Assembly (NCBI GenBank): GCA_023052935.1
Contig: CM041294.1
Coordinates: 154,691,399 to 154,755,398 of the forward strand
Direction of reading: 5' to 3'
From: Piezodorus guildinii
Taxonomy: Eukaryota > Arthropoda > Insecta > Hemiptera > Pentatomidae
DNA: 64,000 nucleotides
Positions within the stretch are counted from its first letter, which is position 1, and each line of letters opens with the position of its first letter. Under the pieces are notes generated by a model. That model saw only the letters and a list, made by a program, of their open reading frames with translations. It did not search any database and was not told the DNA's origin. The translations under genes and the position numbers were made by a program. Shown in pieces: positions 42,890 to 54,329 of the stretch.

Positions 42890-43500
42890 GGGCTCAGCAC
42901 ATGTAGAGATTCGTACTATTTCTAGGCCAACGGCCGTGCAATGAGGAGATTCGGCCGAGATCACGCTCACCGCAGGTTTTTTTCCCATTTTTCGATACCC
43001 ACTTTATTTAGGTGGGTGTGCACCAGGAGGATCGCTCCTACCCCTCCCCCGGCTGAATAACAGAATAAATGATATTCCGCCACAGTCGGGATTCGAACCC
43101 AGGACCCGGAGCACAGTGACTAGCGCTATACCCAATAGACCACGCCCCTTCCTATACTTATCAACGATATTTTATATTTTAATGTTTTCCATTTTATGGG
43201 GATATAGATATTTTGTACGTCATACGTGACATGCTACACACCATATCGCATTATTTGCCTTTTAATTAAATTTTGAATATTTTCTCTATTCTCTTTTGTT
43301 TCTAATTATTTTAATTACCGTTCTCTTTTGTTTCTAGCAGTTTAGTGTAATTTCTTTCCGTATCATCTTAATATTTTTTTCCTCTTATAACTTGCAATTA
43401 GTATTCATAATTTCTTTTTTTTTTTTCCTTTTCATACATTCGTTTAAAAAATGGTTCTTTTTTTTCGTTTTTTTATAGCTTTAAACTTTATTAGCCAACA
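42787..43500. repeat. Local duplication unit 2
   Basis: It holds the same left flank, SINE-A and right flank as unit 1, but keeps the full SINE head and a further 280 or so bp. Confidence 0.7.
42858..43152 (-). mobile_element. SINE-A, near full length
   Basis: The right edge carries the head complement with the B-box complement GGATTCGAACCC and the A-box complement region CCAATAGACCACGCC. On the minus strand the element ends in a run of about 30 T. Confidence 0.88.
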
Positions 43501-43860
43501 AATTTATCCCGTAACGTTGACAGAATAAATTAATCTACTTAATTAATTTATGTGTTTCGATGGTTTGTGAATATGAAATGGTTATCATAATTTGTCTCTT
43601 AGATCAAGTTGATCATCCTATTATTTTTTACTATTATTGGTCTGATTCTATTAAGGTCATACAAGTCATTTCAATTGAAAAATATCTGTATAATTCTAAA
43701 TACGGATATGAAAAATCCGAATTATCTTTTTTAATTTCTAATTGTAGATGTTGATGTTTTACTATCTCTAATGCCCATTGGTCGATCACAATGAGGTAAA
43801 ATATCCTCACCTTCAGTATAGGTGGAATAATCAGTCTTTTTTAAAAATATTTTTAAATTT
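43501..43860. other. H2 tail and unassigned DNA
   Basis: Positions 43801-43860 are the H2 tail in reverse. Nothing was recognised before that. Confidence 0.4.
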
Positions 43861-43899
43861 GCCAACGTTTCGGCTTAAGCTTGTGAGCCATCATCAGGG
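43861..43899 (-). ncRNA. Hammerhead-like core (H2), catalytic boxes intact
   Basis: Minus strand: CTGATGA, stem II GGCTC../..AAGCC with the loop ACAAGCTT, GAAACGT, T, GGC. The outermost base pair of stem I is mismatched. It is the less decayed partner of 26949. Confidence 0.5.
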
Positions 43900-43993
43900 T
43901 ATTACTGAGCCATGTCCAAGCATAAACTGAAATAAAACATTTCCTCACCTTCGTTCTCTCTCCAAAATAATCAATGAACAAGAAATGTGGTAG

Positions 43994-43998
<5 letters not shown>

Positions 43999-44050
<52 letters not shown>

Positions 44051-44080
44051 GTGTGTGTGTGTGTGTTATATATATATATA
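43999..44080. repeat. (TA)n and (GT)n microsatellite
   Basis: (TA) about 50 bp, (GT) about 16 bp, then (TA) again. Confidence 0.95.
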
Positions 44081-45289
44081 TTATTTATGAAATATTAATT
44101 TATTCAATCACTGCTATTCTATCATTCTCCAAGTATAAGTTAAATACGCATCTGACCATTTACGAATATTCAAAAAATTCCAATTGAAAGTCAATAACCA
44201 AGAATAATTTAATTTAATTGAACTAAAAATAAAATTCTTAATACGTTCATGCCTATTAGGGATGGTGAAGTCATTAAGAACAAATAAATACATTTAAAAA
44301 TATAGAGGAACAAGGATTATTTTGCCTATATAAGAAGCAAACACACCGTATTTCTTTAAGTTCTTAAATGAACAAGAGGGAAAATATATTTATTCATAAA
44401 AATTAATTTGTTATTATATACCTATATTTATTCTTATTTTTTTAATGTAAGTTGATTTTTTTTATGCAAATATTGTACGAATGTTATCTTACAGCCCTAC
44501 TATTTATTATTGTCCATTGAGACAAATTTTAATATTTCTGAATATATTTTTTTTTTTTTTAAATCAAAACCAGGGTTTACAAGACGTAAATGCTTATTCT
44601 CGGAATACCTTTGGTATTATACAAATTTTAATTTATTTTTTGGAAAAATGTAACAAACAAATTGAACCAAAGTAGTGTGTTATCTAAGGTTAATGATGTT
44701 CGCCATCGGGCAAGTCATTTGTATAATTATTTTTATGTATATGTATATAATAATCCATGACTAATGTATACTAATACTACTGATACTCATGTGTAAGAGT
44801 GATAAATCACTGATCATTAAGAAAAGAGAAAATTAACCTTGGCCCACCTTGTACGAAATCTATAACCGAAATTTTGAAATTGTATTGTATAATCAACTGT
44901 ATTTACATTTCTTTTAATTTAAATATAAAAACTGTTTTAGCCCTTAAACTTTTTATTAATTTTAAATCCTAAAGAGAACAAAAAACGAATTTTTATAGAT
45001 ATTTTTAATCGCTGGACTCATACTCGGAGGTCCTAATCCAGGTAAAAATATTTCTTAATTGGTTCAAACTGTACCATTTGTCATTGCCTTCTTAATTGCT
45101 AAATATTTCGCCCTCCTGGCATAGGATAAGTCGTTGGAATCGCATAACTCAACAAATCATTCGTTTCTGTGAAACTCATTCAAAGTATGAACTGCAAATT
45201 ACCTCTGTTACGTAGATGAAAATGAAAAGTGTCAAGGACTATGAAGGAAAAGATTTAGCCTAATTCTATTTTTACTTTCACATACCTGC
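44081..45289. other. AT-rich DNA with a LINE 3' UTR-like patch
   Basis: Positions 44440-44560 (ATATTGTACGAATG.., TTATTGTCCATTGAGACAAATTTTAATATTTCTGAATA) resemble the J1 3' UTR. No gene was seen. Confidence 0.45.
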
Positions 45290-45299
45290 CTATATTTAA

Positions 45300-46190
45300 A
45301 ATATAGGGGAATATAAAAGGGAATTTTTTTACGATTGTGAAAATTTTCGAATCGGTATTTTCACGGAAATATGCGTTTTTAGATCTGTTGAGGAATCAGA
45401 TGGCTTATAAGAGCCCCAACACTATACATTTAGGGGAGCCCGTGGCTGAGTCGCTAGCGCGCTAGTTTCTCATGCTACAGGTTGCGAGTTCAAATCCCAG
45501 TCCCGGCGGGGCTTTTATAAGGGTGTCATGTAATGGGGATTCACTCGCAGCCTCTCCCCCGGGTATGTGAGACCCGTCAGCCAAATGGTGGCCACTTCTA
45601 AATTAGGCGTAGGGAGTGATGACCCTACACTATAAATTGTATCGTGAAACGCGAGTATCAACTCCCAGGAAATTACACCGCGAGGCCAAGGGCCAGCACG
45701 GCCTGTCGCGCCACTGAAAAAAAGAAGAAAAAAAACACTATACATTTAAAATTGAACTAGCTTTATTTCATGTATATTTTATATTGATTGAAATAATGTG
45801 AAAAAGTTTAAATTCCAAAATTTCAAAATTCCTATTCCTAAAAAGTGTGCTTGTGTGAGCGGTAAGAGTCAAGCTCAAAATTAAAAATATGAATGTGATT
45901 GGGATTTTACAGTATTTTTTTTTTTACTGAAATTGACGGAGTCGTTTATACACTTTTCTTCTTCAATATTTTTCTCCCACTTCTGAAATTTATATTACTA
46001 CATACTCCCTCTGTATTTTAAACCAATTTCACACTTTTTACCCCTTTTTATGTATATTGCCGTCTCATTAATGGTTTTGATTGAAGTCATCATTAATGTG
46101 AAATTAAATAGGCTTTAACATAATGCAGATTTTATCCTCATTAGAATAGTCTTAAAGTGCATAAATTTGAAATTCTTAAAATGTCTACAC
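45300..46190 (+). repeat. Broken R1 copy containing SINE-C
   Basis: Positions 45335-45382 (GAAAATTTTCGAAT..TTTTCACGGAAATATGCG) and about 46060-46190 (GTGAAATTAAATAGGCTTTAACAT) match R1. A small reverse-strand J2 piece lies at 45383-45417. Confidence 0.65.
45433..45733 (+). mobile_element. SINE-C, complete, with 15-bp target duplication
   Basis: AACACTATACATTTA stands at 45418-45432 and 45734-45748. The tRNA-like head GGGGAGCCCGTGGCTGAG has an A-box (TGGCTGAGTCG) and a B-box (GAGTTCAAATCCC near 45487). The GC-rich body of about 220 bp ends in an A-rich tail (AAAAAAAGAAGAAAA). Head, tail and duplication fit an RNA polymerase III transcript mobilised by an A-tail LINE such as J1 or J2. No second copy was seen in the window. 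Confidence 0.93.
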
Positions 46191-46588
46191 CTGAACTATT
46201 TTTAATTTTGTTTGTTCAAAATATTCAACCATTTAACTTGTTTAGTATTCATAAGAAATGGTTAAATATGAAAGAATATAAGAATCAGCTTAAGCAGAAT
46301 AAAAGAGTTTGTCTATGACGTTTGAAAACCCAAAACTTTAGAAATATTAAAATAATACTTAAAAAATAAAGTTAGTTAAGATATGCCTATTAACTTAAGT
46401 TTTAGTTGTATTTTATTAATTTTGCTTTTATTATTTTCAGATGATTTTATGGAAACTAGATAAAATATCCATGAAAACTTTAAACAATATTTTCGATATA
46501 AAACTTGGAGAATCGATTCCAAGGAAATAAGTGAATGAAAGGTGTAGGATGTGGGGTCCAGAAGTTTTTTTGCTCAAGTATAAAATAA
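46191..46588. other. Unassigned AT-rich DNA
   Basis: Nothing recognised. Confidence 0.3.
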
Positions 46589-46894
46589 GGAGCGGCGTGG
46601 TCTAGTGGGTAGAGCACTAGTCCGGGTCCTGGGTTCGAATCCCGGCTGTGGCGGAATATTATTTATTCTGTTATTTCAGTCTGAGGGTCATCCCAGGGTA
46701 TGGAGACCCTTCTGGAGCACACCCAGCCTCTATAAAGTGGGTACCCAAAAATGGGGGAAAAACCTGGCGGCTGAGCGTGATCTTGTCACGTCATTGCACG
46801 GCCGTTGGCCTAGAAACAGTACGAAACTCTACATGTACTGAGCCCAAAACTCTTCATGGGTTGTAATAGATGTAATAAATAGTATTTTTTTTTT
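46589..46894 (+). mobile_element. SINE-A, full length, T-tailed
   Basis: The head GGAGCGGCGTGGTCTAGTGG contains the A-box TGGTCTAGTGG; the B-box GGTTCGAATCC follows at about 46632. The body (..CCCAGCCTCTATAAAGTGGG.., ..CCTGGCGGCTGAGCGTGATC.., ..CACGGCCGTTGGCC..) ends TTCATGGGTTGTAATAG and about ten T. Frames across it are not genes. Confidence 0.93.
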
Positions 46895-47640
46895 AAGTTG
46901 TACTAAATAAATAAAATTGTTCTCTATGGATTATTAATTATATACTGAAGGTGACTGAACTTGAACTGTGACGGTGTCTTATTACGGGATCGATGGACAA
47001 TAAACTGTAACATTACGCTGGAATTGAACCTTTGGTTCTGGTTTCGGGTTTAATAGTAATACTATTGTAAGGCAATAGTAATAGTTGAAACATCGGGTCT
47101 GCAGTAATCCTAGTTCATCTTTTTTTTTTGGATTAGGGAACAAAATGTCAATCAGGCAAATAAAAATCTGGTGCACTGGTCTCAAAACTTTCACTAACTA
47201 TTTGATGCATCTTTTATTACTTTTTTACTATTTAACTCACAACTACTGGAAATAATTTTTAAACTTTTTTTATTTAGTTTCTGTTATTTATTTTTTTTAT
47301 CCCACATTGGATTTTAGCGAAGATTTGGTCTATTATCCAAGCTTTGACGTATGCTCAAAATTTTCATTGCAAACCTTAATATCTACAAAATACTCATCAA
47401 AATCTTATGGATATACGGGATAGAGCCATCGGTTCTCCCAAAACATCCAAAGTTTCGCATGAAATTTTATACTTTTGTACATTATATCTAGTCATTATCT
47501 GCTCTGTATAGCCCTCTCATTATTATACCTTGGTCGTTGTATTTTAATTAACCGATTTTTATACACATCTAGTGTCTTTTTATGTTTTAATATTGACATC
47601 CTTTAGCTTAATATTTTTTAAAATAGTATATTTAATCTTA
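46895..47640. other. Unassigned; small LINE scrap
   Basis: Positions 47385-47460 read IKILWIYGIEPS..KHPK, a decayed Jockey-type WTYGIELWG block. Nothing else was recognised. Confidence 0.4.
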
Positions 47641-47815
47641 TTGTAAATGTATCTCTTCAGTATCTTTTTAGCCCTGATGATGACCCACAATGGGGGTCGA
47701 AACGTTGGCAGAAAATAAATGGTTTAAATTACCTAATTGTTTTATTAGTTGACCGCCACCCGGACTAATTCCTTCTAGTAATTCTCCGCGGTCAACTAAT
47801 TATATCCAAGACATA
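47641..47815 (+). repeat. H1 repeat, single copy
   Basis: It matches 133-290. Beyond the ribozyme-like core lies an inverted repeat ATTAGTTGACCG...CGGTCAACTAAT at about 47745-47800. Confidence 0.85.
47671..47709 (+). ncRNA. Minimal hammerhead-like core (H1), best conserved
   Basis: GCC/GGC stem I with a further TTTT/AAAA beyond one A.A mismatch, CTGATGA, stem II GACCC/GGGTC, GAA, ACGT, T at the cleavage position. Every invariant hammerhead base is present. Confidence 0.6.
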
Positions 47816-48059
47816 GTTAATAATTAAAAATAACAAGGTTTTTAAGGTCCTTATTTCTTTACTTCACAATAATGGTTTTAATAGAATTTAGATATGTTTT
47901 TTTAATATGTAGGATCCTGTAGATGGGTGTAATTTCTTGAAACGTTGGTAAAATAAAAAAATTTTTGGAAGAAATATAGGAGATTCAGTCCTAATTTTTC
48001 TACCTCAACTCTTGTTAAATTTTTTTCCGAATATTAGGAATATAATAATAAAATTATTC
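47816..48059. other. Unassigned
   Basis: Nothing recognised. Confidence 0.3.
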
Positions 48060-48780
48060 CTACGAAAAGACGGAGATGATGACAACAAATGCAAGGTATG
48101 ACAAGAAAATTTTGGCCACAAAATATGGACAAATAAAAGTGACCAAAAAGTTCAAATACCTAGGAGAGATAACATGCTGATAAAGCAGGCCTAAATGAAA
48201 GATTAGCCAAACTAGAAAGACTGTACTTCGCAACTAGAAGCATGTACAGTAAGAAAAGTTTATCCTCCATGGCAAAAATAAGGCACTACTGTACAGTAGT
48301 AAGACCGACAATATTGTATGGTATGGAAACAGTTTGCCTTCCGAATCTTGAGAAATTTCTCGAGATTGAGAGAAAAATTCTTAGGAGGATTCATGGACCC
48401 AAAATAACACGAGGGCTACAGGCTAAAATCCAATGAAGAAATATATAGAAATTCGGAAAACCTTGAAGTAGTCATCAGAACTAGGAGACTAAGGTTTTAT
48501 GGCCATATGGTAAGAATGAACAATCAGAGGCTGAACAAACAGATTTTTGACAAAGTTCTAGGCTATAAGAATATGGGTGGTTATGCAAAGCAAATAAAAG
48601 AGGAGCTCGAAAGGTTAAAAATCAAGAAAATAGACTGCTTAGATAGAGGGCTTTTCGGGAAGAAAATAAAAGAAGTTGGGGTTCTTACAGGAAAAACAAA
48701 GAAACGGGGGAGAAAATGGATCAAGGAAGAGCGGGAGGAACAGTCCAGGAAGATGAAAGATGTGAAGAAAACCAAATGAT
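48060..48780 (+). pseudogene. RTE-like LINE, reverse-transcriptase C-terminal region
   Basis: The frames read VTKKFKYLGE, then YCTVVRPTILYGMETVCLP, then LEIERKILRRIHGPKI, then after a frameshift RLRFYGHMVRMN and a Lys/Arg-rich tail (KKRGRKWIKEER). The RPTILYGMET and RRLRFYGHMVRM blocks are hallmarks of the C-terminal part of RTE-type endonuclease/RT proteins. 5'-truncated with at least two frame breaks. Confidence 0.8.
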
Positions 48781-49734
48781 ATTCACGAGGTTGGCCATTT
48801 CGTGCAGAAAAAAAAATTGGTTTATTTTTTTCAATAACACATGTTTGTGCTCACTAAGAATAAATAAATAAAATAGTTCTCCTCTCCCCTTAAAATTTGA
48901 TGTCTTAAGTTTCAAAATATTTTTTTTATCTTTTATAGTTACCTATTAACATTAAACATACATACCCTTTATTCTGTATCTAGCAAGTTGTATTAAATTA
49001 TAGTGTACTTTATGTAGGCCTAGAATTCCTTCTTTAGAAATGGGCCTTATTAATGGCTAAAAATAATGATTCGGCGTGTCGTGTACTGTGGCGATGTAGC
49101 GTAGTGTCGAAGGGATCCCTAATTCAGGCATTACAAGAGCCGAAGAGTACAATGCGATGTACATCGGGTCGGCTGGCACGGGATCACATCCGGAAGGCAG
49201 TATGACGCAAGAGCCGTCCTGTACATTAGCATCTTGTTTATGCAGGAATGGAAGGAGGAGGTAAAAATATAACCAACACCCCGCTTGGCGGTTATATTAT
49301 CTCTCTCCCATCATATTTCTCTACACCTCGCTACTAAATCTGCCTTTAATACCTTGTTACTCATCTTGAAGTTGTCCGCGGGTTACATTTGTGGTTTCAT
49401 AATGGACTGCAGAGTTGGATATGTCCTTTCTATGATTGGCTCGGAAATAAATTTGGCTTACTCTAGGACTTTTAGTCTCCCGTTCATCACATTTTTTTTT
49501 AAAGACCCGTGGATGAGTAGTGTTGAAATACAAGTGGAAAATATAGTTGTTGGTTGAAACTCTCTCCTCACATAAGGTGAATTTTAAGAGGGATCTGAGA
49601 TTTTTTTTTTAATTTATGATTAAGTTATTTTATCCAGTTTCTAGGCACATTTAGTTTGGAAAATACTCATTTTCTAAGTAGGTAGCCATGCCCCTACTAG
49701 CGGATTTAACAATTGTACTTCCGGCCCTCATCTG
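48781..49734. other. Unassigned; GC-richer patch
   Basis: Positions 49085-49270 are GC-richer (..GGGTCGGCTGGCACGGGATC..) without a frame or motif that I recognise. Confidence 0.3.
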
Positions 49735-49885
49735 TAGGACGATCCCAGTGTAGGAAGACCATTTTGCGGAATTAAAGTGGGTACCCAAATATTAAGTTAA
49801 AATCCTGATGGAAAAATATTTCGGCCTAATTATCTCCTTACACGGCCGTTGGCGTAGACACATTATGAGTTTCTATATACACTTG
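49735..49885 (+). mobile_element. Diverged SINE-A body
   Basis: AAGTGGGTACCCAAAT, CGGCCTAATTATCTCC and CACGGCCGTTGGCGTAGACA follow the SINE-A order. Confidence 0.6.
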
Positions 49886-50066
49886 CCTTTTCCAGGATTT
49901 CTTGAACCAGGGTGTGAGGGCGAGGGATGAATGCCGAGTTGAAAGCCTCTCAAACCGCGTGAGGCGGACTTGTAATAATGTTAAATTTTCAAATTGTGTG
50001 TTATCTGGTTGCTAGTCAATGCGCGGACTGTTCACGCGCGTTAACCCACTCGGCCACCCTGCCCTC
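49886..50066 (-). mobile_element. SINE-B, second copy
   Basis: The head complement at the right edge reads GGCCACCCTGCCCTC, with TGGCCGAGTGGGTTAACGCG on the minus strand as A-box region. The body is shared with 36587. Confidence 0.7.
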
Positions 50067-50396
50067 TTGGTATTGGTACACATTGGTTCCTTGTTAAATT
50101 TTTTTTATTCAAAGCTATATAGCTCCTAAAGGTTAGATCTTAGCGACAACTTTTATATAATCAAAAATTGTCTCTACTAAATTTCTGACAAAGGAGCTGT
50201 TGTCAAATTTTCGATTAGAACAACACAAACAGAGATAAAACGTGTCAAGAAAGTCACACACAGTGAAAGTTACAAAACTCCAGATGAAAGACATGTCTAT
50301 ATCAAAAACTAGTAAAGTTAAAACATTAAAATTGTGTAGTAGATTTTTAACTATGTGAAGGGATAATGTAATCTGCATTTCATAAAAATCTGAGTT
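50067..50396. other. Unassigned AT-rich DNA
   Basis: Nothing recognised. Confidence 0.3.
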
Positions 50397-50406
50397 AATA
50401 AATCAT

Positions 50407-51397
50407 TGACAGGCCTTTGAACGAGTTTAGCACTTAGGACTGCTTTACAAGCTCCGGAAATTCCTCCCTTCTACATGCAATCTCATTGTCCAGTCCTACC
50501 TTTCTAAATATCCTTCAAAATAAACCACAATAATTCCTATTCATCCCCGTTTGCTTAATCTGCAGGTATTCTTCAAGGCAGTACCCTAGGACCCATTCTT
50601 TACACAGTCCATGCAGCTGATTACCCAACCCATCCTAACACCTTCCTTTTTCCTATGCTGATGACACTGGTGTGTTATCGGAAAGTCAAAATCGATTTCA
50701 ACAAATCCAATCAAATTACCTTTACCTTTCGTCGTAAGACTATGAAATGCCCTACAGTGTCCTTTAATAATATTCCGCTTGTCCCGGTTGAACAGATAAG
50801 CTATCTAGTACTCCTACTTGACAAACTTGGAATCCGCACACAAGACTGAAAGGACAAGAAACTGCCCGCCGCTTTCGCTTACTTCAACACTTACTGGACA
50901 GACGCTCTAACCTTCCACTTAACTACAAAGGCTCATCTATATCAGCATCATAAGACCTATCTGGACATACGGAGTTGAACTTTGGGGGTCTACTAAACCA
51001 TCAGATTCTTTCCGTATTAAACCCTTACAATCCAAAATCCTTTGGAAAATCCTCAATGCTCCTTACTTTGTCACCAAAAAACTCATCTATAAAGACCTTA
51101 ATGTCCCATATGTTGCTGATTTGGCCCATACGAGGTTTCAATCCTTCCATGACAAATTTCACTCCCACTTTAACCCGCTAGTTTCAATCCTTGCTTCGTC
51201 TTCCAATCCTGACAATCCTCCAAGGCGTCTGAAAAGTAGATGACCTTGAGACCTTCTAGTTTAGATTACCTGGTGGAGTGCTCCAATGGGCATATTCTCT
51301 TCCTGTCTTTTCATGTATATTATCTTTATATATTATCAGCTAATTTACTTGATTTATTAACTAATACAGTTGTAAATTTCAATTAATAACTAAACTA
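50407..51397 (+). pseudogene. 5'-truncated J2 LINE with target duplication
   Basis: AATAAATCAT flanks it at 50397-50406 and 51398-51407. Recognisable blocks: TTTGAACGAGTTTAGCAC (decayed motif A), CAAGGCAGTACCCTAGGACC, CCTATGCTGATGACACTGG (catalytic FADD region, frameshifted), ACATACGGAGTTGAACTTTG and CCTCCAAGGCGTCTGAAAAG. A stretch after the FADD region is deleted. Many frame breaks. Confidence 0.88.
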
Positions 51398-51407
51398 AAT
51401 AAATCAT

Positions 51408-52189
51408 AGTTGGCTGTGATGTGAAATGACGATGGTGTTCCTTTCAGGTATTTCATTTCTCACGTTCTTTCTAATAATAATAAACAGTAATGTAGGTACT
51501 GTTTGGATTGTGAGTTAACAGCTGTTTGAATTCTTTGGATACCGCTGACTGCGGGAGATAGATATCTGTGTCAAGGCATTCGAGATGAGGATGGTACTAA
51601 TTGATAGGATTGCTCTTTCTAATGGGCTCTAGTAGCTCTCTTCCAATCTCTAAGAGCTTTTTTTTTATCAATCGCTAAAAGCCTATATTTATTAAGATGA
51701 TTTCTCAACTCTGACTGATTATTTGTGAAAGCAATTAATAAATCTTATTCCGCAGTCCAGATCATCAGAGCCGTAGAAGTTATTTTTTGGCCCGGTTAAA
51801 GCCACGTTATAATATTGACAGATTTCTGTCGTCGTACTGCTGAAGTGTCCTTGTATTTCAGGCTTACTGTAAACCTGTAGAAAAAATGACGGATTTAGAA
51901 CAGCTGATTTAACCCGACTAAATTCGTGATTGAAATCAATTAATAAAAACTGAATTATGTTTATACCTCCTCTAAGAATTATAACAAAATGTTGAAGATT
52001 ATTACATATTGGTCAATTTTTTCCAAATAATTATATTATTCTAATTTATTGGCAATTAACTTAAAGGTATATCAATCAAATAACCGAGTAGCTAAAGAAA
52101 GGTGAACCATCAACACTTTATAAACATCAATTTATAACCATGAAAAAGGCCAATCACAGCTGCTAAACTCATCATATCTAATATTTTTG
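51408..52189. other. Unassigned
   Basis: Nothing recognised. Confidence 0.3.
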
Positions 52190-52570
52190 AACTGATTTCA
52201 ATGATTTTTCATAAATCGGATTTTTGAGGTATGGAGTATATTTAGGTACAATTTCATTTTTCTTTTTTTTTAAACAATTAATCTAGGTATCCTGAATCTT
52301 AAACTATACATTCTTTTCTGTATTCCCAAAAATAGCTGAGTTATTGAATTAAAATATTTTTAATTGGTCGCCATTTTTTAAATTAACCTGCTGATATTCT
52401 GATCCAGTTTTGGATTCCCTGTTATTCTAATGTCGAATTACGGTCCAGTAGATTCCAAGTCGGGCCCAGCGGACAGACGGATTTTTTTTTATTAGTTATT
52501 TGGGTTCTATATATTTTGAAACGCAATACCTCAAATTTTGATAGTGACTATTTCATTTTTTTTCTTGGTC
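52190..52570 (+). repeat. R2 repeat, second copy
   Basis: It aligns with 20998-21470, best over CAGCGGACAGACGG, the T-run, TTGGGTTCTATAT and TTGAAACGCAA. Confidence 0.6.
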
Positions 52571-52834
52571 GATCAAATATGTTCAGTATTGAAAATAATA
52601 AATCAAAACGTGTTAACTTTTTATCGGACGAAATTGAAGTTTTGAACTAATCGAAAGTGTTACAGTTTACAATTGACTGTTACTTTGAGAAAATTAGTCA
52701 CTTGGATTACAGCTTCTAATAACTAAGGACGGATTTATTTCAACGCATTCCATGGTTCAGCTAGGGGTTCTATAGCCTTAATGATTGAAGGACTTCGATT
52801 GGGGTCTGTCCATCAAATTTATCACACTAATAAG

Positions 52835-52990
52835 ATAGGCTTATTATATTTGCTTGTCGATGTTTTGGTCTATATTTAAGGCGTTTTTCAAGCCAAAGAG
52901 CTGATATGTTCAAGCTGTACTAGATAGGTAGTGGTCCTGATGAAGGCCTATGATTTAGTCCGGAACGCCTCGACACAAATATAGTAGGTC
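52835..52990. repeat. Inverted pair of diverged hammerhead-like motifs (H4)
   Basis: The minus-strand motif at 52855-52892 and plus-strand motif at 52935-52975 (CTGATGA, AGGCCTATGATTTAGTCC, GGAACGCCTCGAC) are homologous along with flanking AAATATA.TA.G. The left copy has lost CTGATGA and the right one has GGAA for GAAA, so neither should cleave. Confidence 0.55.
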
Positions 52991-53600
52991 TCTTTTAATA
53001 ATTTAAAGTCCATACTCCCAACTAACTTTTCATATATACTCTAAGGTCAACAATTACTCCTTCATTATAATCGTTAATGTTAGAAGACCTTACCGCCAAT
53101 TTAAAATCATAGCGATATTACTAAGATAAAAGGAAAAACATATTTTTTCCTTTTTTATACTCCTCCTGAATTCCGACTATTGCATTGATCACTATCTAAC
53201 AACTAAAGAAGAGTAGAGATCCAATCTATAATATTGGATGAGAAGATGTAGGCGATATACCGTTGTGGCATATATATGCTACAGTATCGTGGGGGCGGCG
53301 ATGTGGTCCCTTGTGCAACACCTCGCGTTCCTCCGCACCTACCTTCCATATCGGACTCCTCTGCCTTATAGATGGTTGTTTGTTGTTATTTTCGTATCTC
53401 TTAATGCTTCCTCTATAAATGGGACCATCGTAGGTGTACAATGTAGTTTACGATTATACAATCCTAGGGAGGTATAGGCAAACATGTGGAATTTTTTTAT
53501 ATTTATAATCATTTATAAAGAAATTTGAATATTCGATGTATTTATAAGATATAAAATACTCTTATGCAAATTCAGAGTTCCCCATTACTATCGATTGTTT
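52991..53600. other. Unassigned, partly GC-richer
   Basis: Positions 53285-53370 are GC-richer. Overlapping frames on both strands at 53226-53477 are mutually exclusive and none shows a family signature. Confidence 0.3.
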
Positions 53601-53930
53601 GGGATGACGTCAGTGATCCTATCCAACGTGGATGTACACGTGGCCCCGATGTAATACCTTCCCTGATTGGCTGGCTCTGCCTTTGTGCCCGGTGATGAGA
53701 TGGGCCCCCGGACAGTGTATATTGGCTGCCTACAGACCGGTATACTACGGCCCCTATATGTTGTAGGCATTGTACCTTCCCCTAAGCATCCCACCTTTAT
53801 CATCAGTATTATGGCGCCATCTTGCGGTCACTTCTTACCAACAATAGTTTATTGCCTTTGGAGCGCGTTGCCATGGAAACCGGAGCGAGGCTTTCATTAA
53901 AGTAGGTTAATTAGCCCTCTATTCTCCCGT
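53601..53930. promoter_or_regulatory. GC-richer patch with CRE, GCCAT-type and X-box motifs
   Basis: It contains the full palindromic CRE TGACGTCA (53605-53612), ATGGCGCCATCTTGCGG (53811-53827, a YY1/Pho-like GCCATCTTG) and GTTGCCATGGAAAC (53867-53880), which fits the RFX X-box GTTNCCATGGNAAC. Such a cluster would suit a promoter, but no gene is visible on either side. It may be a repeat or a distant promoter. Confidence 0.3.
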
Positions 53931-54329
53931 CGTGGAAAACCTTTTTAATTGATTATTCCACTTTCTAGAATAATGTTCCTAACTCCTTGACTATAGGAAA
54001 CCACTTTTCGGTAGTCTATCATCTTTCTGTATTCAAGATAACCACCCGAAGTTACAATGGTTTATCATTTCTAAAGATGTACATCAAATATGAGTAATTC
54101 TTACCAAAAATCTTAACAGTTTGGACTTTCTTATCATATTATATTGTTATGTGAACTAACTTATCTTTTTAATTAGGTTGAGATCTGTTCAGGAGGATGT
54201 ATATAGTTTTTAAGTTGAACAACCGAAAGAAATATGGAGAGTTACAGTTTCAATTCGTATAGAAGAAAAATTTCAAGTTGGAATTTAGAGTTCAAAATGG
54301 AATATCACCACTAAAAACTTAACGAATTT
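53931..54329. other. Unassigned AT-rich DNA
   Basis: Nothing recognised. Confidence 0.3.

Noticed and set aside
45433..45512. Possible tRNA gene
   Set aside because: It is the head of SINE-C, bounded by a target duplication with the body and tail.
46605..46866. Two overlapping frames of 78 and 72 codons
   Set aside because: They lie entirely within SINE-A.
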